A stretch of DNA of 64,000 bases from Amphiura filiformis (Eukaryota > Echinodermata > Ophiuroidea > Amphilepidida > Amphiuridae). The stretch spans positions 50,853,281 to 50,917,280 of the forward strand of contig NC_092644.1 in assembly GCF_039555335.1 (NCBI RefSeq), in the 5' to 3' direction. Position numbers and translations under genes: made by a program. Shown here piece by piece: positions 21,051-31,777 of this stretch. The notes under the pieces are model-generated. The model was not told the origin of the DNA. It searched no databases and saw nothing but the letters and a program-made list of their open reading frames with translations. Positions within the stretch are counted from its first letter, which is position 1; every line of letters begins with the position of its first letter.

Positions 21051-21459
21051 TAAACCGTATAAATTTGTTCCAATAAGCTCCCATGCCCCAATAAGCACCC
21101 ACCTACATGTACATGTAGGGTATTTTCAATTAAGGGTAACATTACATGTAATGTTGAAGTGACAGTTAGACGTCAAGTCGTCAATACAGTGAAATAGTTG
21201 GAGGACTACAAGTCTAGTGTAAACTTGCAATGCATTTTCTGCACCAGAAAAGCTACTAGAACGTCTCAGGACCTATAACATCGTAATGGAAGTCTCTAAT
21301 AAACGCCCCTTGAAAGATTACATGATTACAGGTACATTGTAAACCAGGTTAAAAATAACTGTCCACCCAAAATGACTTTGTTAAGTGCCCTGGGTGCTTA
21401 TACGGTACATGTATGTAGAAATTGCATTATATGGCGTATAGGCCTATATATATTGTGTA

Positions 21460-21560
21460 TTTTGCAAAAGTACTGTATACTTTTGCATACATATGCTAAA
21501 ACCACATACTTTTGCCAAAGTTCAGAGTATGTATTAAATACTATGTACATTGTAGTTTTG
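21460..21560. repeat. AAGTATGT dispersed motif cluster
   Basis: TTTTGCAAAAGTACTGTATACTTTTGCATAC and ACCACATACTTTTGCCAAAG type motifs (written here as part motifs) match the set at 4137-4310. Another block of the same kind is at 21795-21895. Confidence 0.55.
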
Positions 21561-21651
21561 CACACAGCACATGAGGTAGTTTTCAGTCAATAATGACATA
21601 TTATACAAATACATGTATATACTTGAATTATACAAAGTATGCATTTTGCAT

Positions 21652-21748
21652 ATACCGTAACCACTTTAGGGTATAAGCCCACCCCCTAGATGGCAGATTT
21701 CACTTCAAAAATGGGGGTGGGCTTATACCCAGTGGTTACTTACTGTAT
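21652..21748. mobile_element. ~97-bp hairpin MITE
   Basis: TACCGTAACCACTTTAGGGT and its inverse TACCCAGTGGTTACTTACTGTA (part) flank a 26-nt loop, with GGGTATAAGCCCACCCCC paired to GGGGGTGGGCTTATACCC. A related but longer pair (ACCGTATAA ... TTATACGGT) frames about 21055-21407. Confidence 0.75.
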
Positions 21749-22553
21749 GTAAAAATTGCATGCAGGAGAAACGACTACGCATACACACATGGAAGTATGT
21801 TGCAAAAGTATGTACTTTTGTATGTACATAAATTTTGTAAATTGTATACAAAAACACATACCGTACTTTTGGAATTTAGTAAAAGTATGTACTTCTTCCC
21901 ACGTATGTCAAAGCGGACACCCTCACGAAATCCCTATTGGTTTGTACAGGGCCTTTCAGTTCAAGAAAATTTTCTCAGCACAGAAAATACCAATTAATTT
22001 AGTATGGTAATTTATTTAAAAGTTGATTTCCCTGATAAGAAATCGAGCTTAAAATTATTTCATCAAGAGTATTTATTTGTTGCATGTTTTGTGATTTCCC
22101 CCATTGAGTGCAACGGTAAGTGTCCCCTTTGTGTCACACTAGGGGCAAGATGGAATAGCCCAATCATGGCAAAAGTGACATCATGTTGACCGACAGAATC
22201 GCAATAAGTGCAATGGATGGAACAACCCTGACCGAGAGAATTGGCTATTTTGAACTGTCGCTTAGTACAATGTACATGTACATGGCATTCATGCTTAGAT
22301 TTCTGACAAATGCAATGGTCTCGTAAAGTTTTTGTCAGAGAAGAATTAGGGGTTCATTCATGAAATTGAGGCCCGCATGATTGATTGTTTATGCCTGAGG
22401 CATATGAATAAGCCCCTTTCATACATTCCCAAACATTCAGTGATTGTTTTTCATCAAATAATAACAAAAAATAAGATGTAAGATTCTTAACGCGATTTTC
22501 TTGCATTCTTTTCTATACTGAAATCATCACGCTGAAGTAGCGGGCATGAATTG

Positions 22554-22615
22554 GGGTTCATTCATATATTTTCATGACTAAATGGTTTTAGTCATGAAAA
22601 TATATGAATGAACCC
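22554..22615. repeat. Perfect 29-bp hairpin, 4-nt loop
   Basis: The arm 22554-22582 begins GGGTTCATTCATATATTTTC and is matched without error by 22587-22615; the loop is TGGT. It sits among direct repeats of GGGTTCATTCATGAAATTGA-type text from 22350 on. Confidence 0.9.
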
Positions 22616-23385
22616 AGTTCATACATACCAGTACATTTTGTGATTCTTATTTCATAAAAATAATAACAAAAAGCGTACAAGCAACATTACCGTATATCAA
22701 AAATCATGATTTTCCTTCATTTTTTCCTACCTGGCGATCGCACATCCGGGACACCAATCACGCGCCGTTACATAGTGTGAATGTATGAGCGCTGAATATG
22801 ACTCTTGACCAATGGCGCGCCGTTATATAGCACAAATGTATGAATGTCACTTGTTTACATTTTGAGAGCGTGTGCACAGTCTTGAGTACATGTATTTACG
22901 GAGGTGGGGTACTGATAGCTACTGATTGGCTGAATCGTAGCAACAGACAGATAATCTGATTAGCTGATTGTGCATCATATCGTTACTCATTGCAGATCGG
23001 CGCCCTTGAAGTGAACACAAAGTTCGGCGTACGTCGACCATTATAACAGGGCGCTCGCACCAATCTGAGCAAGGAATTGCCGTTGACGTTGTTCTCTGAA
23101 ATCCAGTGTAGCCTCGAATGTGAAGCTCATCGGTCACTGCGGTGCACAAATTTGTGACTTGACTTCTCGAGCAAGGATACATTTTCAATTGAATGAACAC
23201 TGACACAGCCTCGTCAGCCTGACATAGTGTGACAATTGTGTAATGTCGAGCCATACGATGGGTGTACTGTACATGTACATAGCTGTACACAATGTACCAT
23301 GTCATGACATGATACTGAGCTTAAAATAGCTAATTTGCAAAGAAACTCAAACGCTTACCTGGCTAGGAATGCATCAACCACACCG

Positions 23386-23660
23386 GGTCGTGTGGCGCAA
23401 TGGTTAGAGCATTGGACTCATGATCGTAAGGTTGTGGGTTCGAACCCCATCTCGGCCATTGCTTCTACTCAACAGACCCTAGAGTAATCATTGTACCGTC
23501 CAAAAATGGACCATCAGGCTATGATGTTTCCAAATAGACGTAAAAGTTTGTAGAAATTGACCCTGTGTCAGCTTGGTGAAATGGCGATGAAAATCGCCCC
23601 TGCCGAGTTCCTCCGGGAGTTTCCAATAAGACAGACAGACAGACAGACACCAATTACTTC
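23386..23660 (+). mobile_element. tRNA-derived SINE with tRNA-like head, CAT anticodon position
   Basis: The head 23386-23458 folds as a near-complete cloverleaf: acceptor GGTCGTG with CTCGGCC, D arm GCGCAATGGTTAGAGC, T arm GTGGG-TTCGAAC-CCCAT, anticodon loop CTCATGA. The anticodon stem has two mismatches, so it is unlikely to be a working tRNA-Met. The body continues to a (ACAG)n tail at 23630-23650, which indicates a SINE. Confidence 0.7.
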
Positions 23661-24700
23661 TCTGGCTTGACTGTAATAGATTCTCAAAAATTTTGAGAAA
23701 ATGAAATGTTTTCGAATACACTGCAAAACAACACACTACCGTTCGCTCAGCGTTATAGCGACACCGTCGTGTGGAAATTTTTCATCATTGCGAAGGGAGA
23801 CAAGCTGTGTGATGATAAAGAGAACACACCACAAAAACCTTCTTCGCATTGATTTCATACACGCAAAGTTATGAAAGTAGAGTTCACGTTTATGTGCAAA
23901 AGTAGATATTTTCCCAGTTTTAAAGTATAAATTATGTATATCATCTTAGAGAAGAACATTTTGCATACCATGGTATGCATTAGCTTTAACATTGCTCGGC
24001 TACTTGTTGAGAAAATCAGCGATACATAAAAAGACCGATTTGACGACTGCTAACTACATTTTTCCCTTGTGTATTCATGCGCAGATAGTCTTAAATATTG
24101 CCCGAATATTCCCGTTTCTTTTTAACCTGTGTGACATTCACAATAAGAAATTGTATTTAAACACGATTTTGAACACTAAAATTGCTAATATTATATCAAT
24201 TTGTCACATTTTGAATGTAAAGATGGCACTATATGACTGATAAACTTGGGCAGAAGCTGGCAGAAGTCTGATTTAGTGGTATAAGCCCTTGAATTAAAAT
24301 GACCACGTGGTGATACATAACTGGGTGGGATATTTCCAAAAAATTGCAAAAATTCTTAAAATTATTTGCGAACCACGCAAAAGGTTAATCAAAATTGTTA
24401 GGATATAATGCAATATATTTCTTAATTCACATTTGATTCACAAGTTGACAAATATTTTATAGTTACGAACACGTAATTTATCACCAAACTCGATACAAAA
24501 AGTCTATGCAAAACATCATACTTTAAAAGTATGTCGATAATTATGCTATACCGGTAGGCTTTTTGTTCGTGTTCCGCCTTGGCCCCATTGAGATGCATGC
24601 ATTGGTTAACACGCGAGGCGAGAGCTCACCCAAGCACGTCCTCACCCTACGGTGTCATGTTACGTTTTTGTGAGAGTTACTATGCCATCAGAGCATGGTG
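23661..24700. other. No gene recognised; AT-rich
   Basis: Contains one AAGTATGT motif block at about 24500-24535. An 82-codon plus-strand frame at 23992-24240 shows no splice context or familiar motif and is not called. Confidence 0.4.
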
Positions 24701-24836
24701 GTTACAGTGCCTGTGTAAGTGGTAGTAATGGTCTTGCAATGACATACGATGTCAGGTTGTGTCGGAGAACCAATCGATCGTAGCACATGTGGACGAATGG
24801 GAGATACTGGTTTCAAGACATTGCTTGCTTACTTGC

Positions 24837-26342
24837 TTAATTCGAGTGGTGTCCTCGAACTGTGATGGCTTTCCACAACTTCCTGTCCTCCATTGCTGTC
24901 TTGAAGTCTGTTGCCTCCAGTCCAGTGTCATCTTCCAGAATGTCAATGTAGGTCAGAGCAGGTCTTCCAGGTTTCCGCCTCCCATGCTTGGGTATCCAAT
25001 GAACCATTTTTGATGCGGGCTCCTCGCTTCTGGAACAGTGGCCAGCAAACCGGGTTCTTCTTTCCCTGATCTTGTGGCTTATTTTGGGAATATCTCCATA
25101 TAGGTTTGCATTTGACATATGTTCCTTCCAATGTACATTCAGAACAGTTCTTAGCATGCGGGTGTAACAGCCATCCAGACCCTTTGCAAGTTTAGGGGTG
25201 AGGGTCCATGCTTCGCATCCATAAAGCAGCACTGACTCCACTGTTGCAGCAAAGATTCGGAGTTTGAAACTCCTGGTAAGAGTTGACCTCCAGATTTTCT
25301 TAAGTTTACTGCACGCCCTCCATGCTGCTGCTTTACGTAACTTTACATCCCTTTCAGTGCTTTTCATCCAAGCGCCTAGGTACTTGAAGTCATCTACCTC
25401 CTCTAGTACCACACCCTCATTTGTTGTGATGTTTTCTCTCCTGTTATTGTAGGACATATACTTTGTTTTACTTCCATTCATCTTCAGGCCCACTTTAGCA
25501 GCTGAAGTCTCCACTCTATGAAGCAGTTCTTGTGCTTGGTGTATTTCCTCAGACAACAGTGCAATGTCGTCAGCAAAATCAAAGTCTGTCACCACGACTG
25601 GGCCAACTCTCCTACTTCGTCTCTTTTCCAGATGAAATCCTAGCTCCTCTTCATTTCCTTCAATAGCTATTCTCAGTGCAAAGTCGAGGACAATCACGAA
25701 CAGGTATGGGGCGAGGGTATCCCCCTGAAGTACTCCTGCTAAGATTTCAAACAATTCTGTCTCGCCATCTGGTGATATTACTTTGGCTTTTGTGTTTTGG
25801 TACATGTTGCCAATAGCTTCAACAATGAGTTCCGGAATTCCGTAGGCATGGAGTATCTTCAACATCTTGCCTCTATGGATGGTGTCGAAAGCTTTCTTGA
25901 AGTCGATGAATGTTATTATCGCTGGCAGGTTATGCGCTTTTACCTCTTCAATCAGCCTACGCAGTGCAAGGATGTGTCCAACAGTCGTTCTACCAACTCT
26001 AAATCCATTCTGATTTGTTCTCAGATGCTGGTCAATTTCAGGTCTGATCCTATTAAGTATCATTCTGTTGTAGGTTTTGGCTACGATGGAGGTTAGACTG
26101 ATACCGCGGTAGTTGTTTCCGGAGCTAAGATCTCCTGTTTTAGGGATAGGAACAATATTAAGTATGGACCATTGATCCGGTTTCTTCCCTTTGAGAAGTG
26201 CGTCATTGCAGAACCCTAACACAATGTCATCTAGGTTGCATCTCTTCAGCACTTCTGGAGGTATGTTGTCCTCTCCACAGCTCTTTCCCTCAACCAAAGA
26301 TGCTTTAGCTTCTTCATATTCTTCTTTGTCAAATGGCCCCAC
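24837..26342 (-). pseudogene. RTE-type reverse transcriptase and C-terminal region
   Basis: A 501-codon frame. RT motifs in order: NNYRGISLTSIVAKTYNRMI (about residue 77-96), TFIDFKKAFDTIH (motif A, about 146), AGVLQGDTLAPYLF (motif B, about 210) and FADDIALL (about 260; FADD box), then FKYLGAW and the tail motif RMLRTVLNVHWKEHMSN and GRRKPGRPALTYID typical of RTE/CFDP2-like RTs. The first residues, EEEITPVLDELDIKVGPFD in upstream in-frame codons, show that the protein continues from the endonuclease ORF but is cut off by a frameshift near 26405. The coding density is high, so the insertion is fairly young. Confidence 0.9.
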
Positions 26343-26397
26343 TTTAATATCAAGCTCGTCTAAAACTGGTGTTATTTCTTCTTCCTCATCATCGATG

Positions 26398-27444
26398 TCA
26401 GGAGGGCTTCAAGAAGGCCTTTGAAGTGGTTGTACCAATTGGTGACCCTTTCACTTTGTGTATTTCCTTCAACTGACCTGTACTGCATGCCTTTCTACCA
26501 GTGATGTCGTTGATCAATTTCCAACTTTCACCATGTTTGGAGTTGACATGCGCTCTTTCAACCTCTTGCAACTTGCCATTTAGGTCTGCCTCGATGACTT
26601 CGTTGTATGCATCATCAAGGTTTTTCTTCGCCTTCTTGTACTCCTCTCTTTTACAATCAGTAGTGTCCAGTTGGTATTCCTCATACGTCTCCCTGATATG
26701 GTCTCTTGCCTTTATGACTCTTGGATCACGAGAAAAGTTTGCCCTTCGAGATCGCTTCTTTGCAGGGATGATCTTCTCAGCTGCTTCTTTGTTGGCAGCG
26801 ATAAATCGGCTGTACTTATCCGTGGCTGTTTCCTCCATGTCTTCAAGGATTTCAAACCTGTTGTGCACTTCTATGGTGTACATCTTTAGGATATTTCTAT
26901 CAGTGCTCAGGGATTTCCAATCGAACTGGTTCTTCCTTGGTAAAGTCTTGCTCTTCCTGAGGCTTAGTCTTATTCTTGCCGACACTATTCTGTGATCGGA
27001 GCCCACACTAGCAAAGGTGTTGTATGCCTCAGCATTCTGCAGACTGTTCCTCCATTTTCTTCGTATGAGTATATAGTCTAGTTGGTATTTATTGCCTCCT
27101 GGGCTTGTAAATGTCCATAATTTTCCAGCTTTCTTGCGAAACTGTGTGTTTGCAATGATGAGATTCTTCTCTGTTGCTAGTTCCACAAGGTACTTTCCAT
27201 TTCTGTTGGTGGTGTCATGGTATGTAAATTTAGTGTCTTCCAGTCCAACTCTAGCATTGAAATCGCCCATCACTATCAAGAGGTTATGAGCTGGGATGGA
27301 TTCAATGGCTCTCCTCATACTATCGTAGTGATTCTCTACTATGTCTTCATCAGCTACGTTGGTTGGGCAATATGTAACGATGACAGTTGTTGCTGGGTTA
27401 CCCTGGAAGTTTGCGATGAGAATTCTGCTGTTGTGTGATCTCAC
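26398..27444 (-). pseudogene. RTE LINE endonuclease (C-terminal half) and linker
   Basis: A 348-codon frame. It holds VMGDFNARVGLEDTKF (GDFN catalytic box, about residue 59), KLWTFTSPGGNKYQLDYIL and FASVGSDHRIVSARI (SDH catalytic box), the later half of an APE nuclease, then a basic helical linker to the RT. The amino end of the nuclease continues in another frame at 27441-27878. Functionally it would nick DNA for target-primed reverse transcription. Confidence 0.88.
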
Positions 27445-27878
27445 ACTGGCAAGTGAATTTTAGTTTTTTTGTTCAGTAGGATTCCAACCCCTCCAACTGC
27501 AGCTCCCGCATCGTTCTTAGTTGCTGATGTTGTAATCAGTGTCCTGCCCAGTATGTCTTCGTATCTAATTGGTTCATCGTGAATGATACGATGTTCTTGT
27601 ATTCCCAATACTTCCACATTGTACTCAATGAGATTTGAAACTAGCTCCTCTCTACACTGCTGTTCTCTTATTGTCCGTACATTCATGGTGGAGATTGTAA
27701 TGACTTTCTTGCAATTTACAAGGTTTCTCCTCCTGCAGGCACCTTCATCAGACTTGTCCCTTCCATCAGGATTTCGAGGCAAGGCGTCATGTGATCTTTG
27801 CAAATCGATGTCTGCACCAGGAGATGTTATGATTGAATTAGGGACTTTAACCCTAGTGTAGTTTTGGTTCGCCATCAT
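27441..27878 (-). pseudogene. RTE LINE amino-terminal region with endonuclease start
   Basis: A 145-codon frame with ITISTMNVRTIREQQCREEL, VEVLGIQEHRI (QEHR, catalytic Glu box) and GGVGILLNKKTKIHL. At 27445 a one-base change breaks the frame: NKKTKIHL should continue ASVRSHNSRILIANF in the next frame. The first Met at 27878 is plausible but not proven. Confidence 0.85.
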
Positions 27879-28369
27879 AGTTTTTCGATTGCTGATATAG
27901 CTGTGGTCGCAACTCCTACAGCTAGCTTTGTTAACAGAGTTTTCCTCTCCGCTTATCCAGTGGCCGTATAAAAATGTACATACAAGACATCTTTCTTGCG
28001 CCCTTCACACTTGTGCTCTCTGTCTCCAACCAGAGAAAACAAGAAATAGTACAGGTTCCAGGACACCCTGCTTTTGTTCACTGGCCGGTATGGTGAAGTC
28101 TTATCACTACGCCCTCTTGCCGTTTACAGGATACTATCTCCCTTACGCCTGAGGTAGTGAACTACCTCAGCTATTTGACCCATAGCTGGGGCAAAGGTTG
28201 GTGTGTAACCAGGGCGTGTCCACGCGCCGGTGGGCCTGCGTACCACACCTTTGGGGCCCTTTGCTGCTCCCAGATCCCCTCATGTCTGCCTGCCAAGACA
28301 TTAGTAGATGCTTGTCATGAAGAGTTGCAGAAGAATCAGTTGGCAATAGGGTGATTGGCAACTATAAAG

Positions 28370-28950
28370 AAGCTCAAGGTGAACTTAAGAGTATTGTAAC
28401 GAAGAGTACAAGGAGTATAGAGTGTGATCGGAATTGACCCACTTAGGAGAGAGTGGAGGTGCAACAAATAGTGACAAGGTAGTGGAACTTGCGAAATTGA
28501 GCGTCAAGTAGAGGAAGAACAGGTGAATAAGGAGGAAACAGAAAGAACAACTTTGGCCTCGGGCATGCCAGATGTGTGCAGATCTACCATTGCCATTCCA
28601 GGACTAGGGCGGAAAGAAGATAACCTAAGGACACTATACCTTTTTAAATGTTGTAGAGTAAGGTGTTATATAAAAAAAAAACTGTATATAGAGGCGTAGT
28701 GTAAGGAAATTTCGAACCCCGTGTAGTATTTCAAAGATCACATTTTTGCCGGGACGTCAAAATGTTAGGAGGGGGCTGTGTGACGGGGATCCGAAATGTC
28801 CTAGCAAACCGCGTTCGGTCTCCCCTGTATGTGCTATTGGCGGAGCGCTTCCGAATTGCATTGCATGAGAAATGACGTAATCCGGAAAAAGCAGTGACCG
28901 GCGATTTCATGAAATAGTGTGTGTAAACATCCTGGAAACGAGTGGTATTA
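28370..28950. other. Unassigned sequence upstream of the RTE LINE
   Basis: No open frame on either strand beyond chance and no repeat partner in the window. Could be 5' flank or 5' UTR of the LINE. Confidence 0.35.
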
Positions 28951-28953
28951 TCA

Positions 28954-29320
28954 CTAAAACAGTGCTGGGGATTCAGCCTGTATGTTGTTATCGCTCGCCT
29001 GCTGTTCTGTAACTGTTCTGCAACAGCCTGTTATAAGTTTGAAAATGTCAGTGTCTACCATACCATCTATATCATACATTTCATGTATTGTAGATAATAA
29101 ATCTTGGCGAGGCTTGGTATAGAAAGGACATATCATTACAAAATGAAATTCATCCTCCACCTTATTTAAATTACAAAGTGTACAAATTCTATTCTCTGGA
29201 TTAATTTTTTGAGAGAAGTGACGCCCCTTTTCGATCATGAGATTATGTGCGCTTATTCTTAATTTACAGAATGCAGCCCTGGAAGATCTTTTAGCGATAA
29301 TAACATAATGCTTTTCGATA
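28954..29320 (-). pseudogene. LINE ORF2 C-terminal zinc-knuckle fragment
   Basis: The minus strand reads IEKHYVIIAKRSSRAAFCKL, RISAHNLMIEKGRHFSQ, then RICTLCNLNKVEDEFHF and MICPFYTKPRQDLL. The C-X2-C-X8-H-X4-C knuckle (CTLCNLNKVEDEFHFVMIC) after RISAHNL is the usual 3' end of LINE ORF2 in several clades. It stops at 28954. It belongs to a different element from the RTE LINE at 24.7-28.2 kb. Confidence 0.75.
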
Positions 29321-29380
29321 CACGCACTGCGCCCGTCGGCACTCCGCGATTAGTATTATGATGTGTAATCACCACAGAGG

Positions 29381-29664
29381 AGTAAGATAAGACAGAGCGC
29401 GTACCACCAGTCAAAGTCTCCGTGTAATCTCGCATATTCATGAGGGCCGATTGTTCGATCGTGTAGTGTCTAACAATCACGCCAGCGCTGCGTGCCTTCG
29501 CGTATCCGCGATAGAGCGTTGCGTGCTTTCGCGATTACGCGATAGACAAAATACGTGGTAATTGCGTAGCAGTCTCGCCTGTCGCATTTCACGGAACAAT
29601 CGGCCCTCATTATCGGATGAGGCGGAGACTTTGACTGGTGGTACGCGCTCTGTCTTATCTTACG
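29381..29664. mobile_element. Foldback MITE, ~70-bp arms
   Basis: GTAAGATAAGACAGAGCGCG TACCACC (29381 on) is inverted at the right end, GGTGGTACGCGCTCTGTCTT ATCTTAC (to 29664); the pairing extends through GAGGGCCGATTGTTC. The loop has GCGATAGAGCG-type short repeats. GC-rich compared with its surroundings. Confidence 0.85.
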
Positions 29665-29799
29665 GGCGCACACCTCTAATTCACTCCGCGCGCGATGTAA
29701 TGTGGATGAGTTCCGGTAAAAACGAAATCTTTTTTGAGGTATTTTGGGCCTTTCTGTGGACTTGTAAGGAAAAAGAGAAGCATGTTATAGCTTAAATAA

Positions 29800-30340
29800 A
29801 AGTTTGAGACCTATAGGCCTACACGAACTTGGATCCCAAAAAAGTTGCATAATCCAATTTTTGAAAAAAGTAGGCCCTCGGATTGAGAAAATGACCAGAA
29901 ACGGGTTTTCAGGGTAAAAAAGGGTCGAAAATGGTCATGGTGCTCTTTAAACGCCCATATCTTGAAATCTAATCGGAAGACTACCCGTACATTGAAACAT
30001 ATATTAAATTTTCATCAATTTGCAATCGATTGGTGGTATATTTATGTTCAATTTGTTGCCGAAAAGGTCTAAAATCGGGCAAAGAAGAGACGTGTTTTCA
30101 CGTGTATTTCAATGGGACGCGCTATTGGTGGTGTACGCCCTTATAAGGCATAATAATATTTCGAACCCCGATGCCAGTTATATTCCGGTCTGAAACTATT
30201 AGACAATATTTTAAACCACTACCATAGCAATAGGTGGTGGTATAAAAAATCTTAACTGTTTTTGAGTAAAGTGGGGGGTGAGGCTGTGGATAACGAAATG
30301 CCCTTTTAAAATGAAGCGGATAATTTTCACTGACTTACCT
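29800..30340. other. Likely intron, no feature recognised
   Basis: Precedes the exon candidate at 30349; no repeat or ORF recognised. Confidence 0.35.
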
Positions 30341-30348
30341 CTTTTTAG

Positions 30349-30439
30349 AAAGCCTCTGCAAACTATCATGACTATACGGTGATCGATGTGACCGATGTGA
30401 CCGATGACGACGAAAATCATTCATCTGGAGGAGGAGGAG
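30349..30439 (+). CDS. Candidate exon B (Asp- and Gly-rich peptide)
   Basis: Acceptor CTTACCTCTTTTTAG then one open frame in phase 0: KASANYHDYTVIDVTDVTDD DENHSSGGGG plus one base, ending at a strong GTAAGG donor. The other frames stop. The exon end and following intron (GGAGGAGGTAAG(G)AAATATTATT, and GGTGTTTTTCGAGAGTCC 45-75 bp on) recur at 56942-57085, a paralogous exon. Protein not recognised; the short acidic and Gly-rich composition suggests a linker. Confidence 0.5.
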
Positions 30440-31384
30440 GTAAGGGAAATATTATTTATTAAACAAGCTTACAATACTTCTTGAAGGTGTTTTTCGAGAG
30501 TCCATGCAGCCATGACTACGAATGTATGCTAGTTGTCTGCCGATGGAGCCGGACGCATTACAATTGAGGGCAGATTAGGGCCGGTTTTATGGGACTATTG
30601 TGCGACCGTGGCCCGAATTTATAGGGAAGGGGCTGATTTTTAAATAAGTGGATCTTTTTCCAAAATTTTGGACTTTTTTGACCAAGAAAGCATAAAGAAC
30701 CTAATTTGTTCTCCAACAAATGGTCAATTTTGTACTTTTTTTGATCCAAAAAAAAAATTATTTAGGGGAGACTGCAGGGCCGTTCCTAGGGATTTTGCCG
30801 CCCTAGGCAAAGCCCTCCCTGTCGCCCCACCAAAGCATACCAAAAAAGTGTTAAGGGGTTACCCCCTTGAAAACTAATCAGTTTTGACCTAAGGCGTCAA
30901 TCCGAATTTGATAGTGGGGGTACACAAGTCTGACCGCGAACACAAGGCTCGCGTCGCAGGGGGATGACTGAGGGGGGATGTGGCCTCTTAGTCGTTGGAA
31001 AATTTTACAAAATGGGCGACACTTTATACACTATTATTAAGTTCCGACTAAAACAGATTGCAGCTCATTTCTAGTTGCTAGCCTGGACATTTTGTCGAGG
31101 GAGGAGGGGGGGGAAACAAAATTATCCAGTTAGCATTATTCCGAAATTTTCAGTTTCATACTATTTGAAGTGAAAGTTGCCCAGGAAAGTTGATACACAT
31201 TGGGCTCATTGCGCGCAAAGATGAAGTGGGCGCGGATTTTCATTTTCCTTTTCTCCGCCCGTTTCTTCTTTCTTTTTCGCTGACCCATTTCTTCTTTTTT
31301 GTTGCTCTGCCCCGTGTCTGTTTTCCTTTTCTCTGCTCATTTCTTTTCGTTTTCTATGTGTGTGTGTGTGTGGGGGGGTGTAAT

Positions 31385-31769
31385 CAGTGGCGTAGCCAGT
31401 GGGGGGGCAGGGGCCGGTGCCCCCGCTCGTCATGGCCGTCGGTTCATGTAAGGCCGTCGGTAGACGGAAGGTGTTTACGAAAAAAAATTGTGTTAGCAAT
31501 AGACTATTTTTACCCAGGGTGACCGGAAAAAGGGAGAATTGTAAAAAAAATTATGAGAAATTGTTAATTATACATAAAAATTTAGTGTTTTTATGTTGTT
31601 ACCGCCTAATATCCTTTTTTTTTTTTTTTTTTTTTTTGCTCTTCACTTTTTCAAACCATGCCAAAAAAAATTGAGTCAACAAATCACAACTTCCGTCGGC
31701 AAAAAATATTTCTGTCGGTACATTTACAAGTTGTGCCCCCTCGGTTCCAAAATCGTGGCTACGCCACTG
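31385..31769. mobile_element. 385-bp hAT-type MITE with perfect 8-bp TSD
   Basis: Termini CAGTGGCGTAGCCA and TGGCTACGCCACTG are perfect inverted repeats; GGTGTAAT flanks both sides (31377-31384, 31770-31777). It interrupts a larger repeat family that resumes at 31778. Confidence 0.93.
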
Positions 31770-31777
31770 GGTGTAAT

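Larger units (their letters stand above)
24750..28200 (-). mobile_element. RTE-superfamily LINE, nearly full length, frameshifted
   Basis: The minus strand encodes an APE endonuclease (27.9-26.9 kb), a linker and a reverse transcriptase (26.3-24.8 kb), split by two frame changes near 27445 and 26405. The 5' region holds CTATTTGACCCATAGCTGGG (28171-28190), also found 5' of the second RTE element (45411-45430), and a small hairpin CTGAGGTAGT / ACTACCTCAG at 28149-28170. No ORF1 is seen, as expected for RTE-type elements. Confidence 0.85.

Noticed and set aside
22919..23305. 128-codon minus-strand ORF
   Set aside because: No motif, no splice context and unusual composition; could be chance in a GC-richer patch.
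23386..23458. Functional tRNA-Met
   Set aside because: Two anticodon-stem mismatches, one acceptor mismatch and a SINE body with (ACAG)n tail argue for a SINE head.
26501..26995. 164-codon plus-strand ORF and similar frames over the RTE LINEs
   Set aside because: Opposite-strand shadows of the LINE coding sequence.
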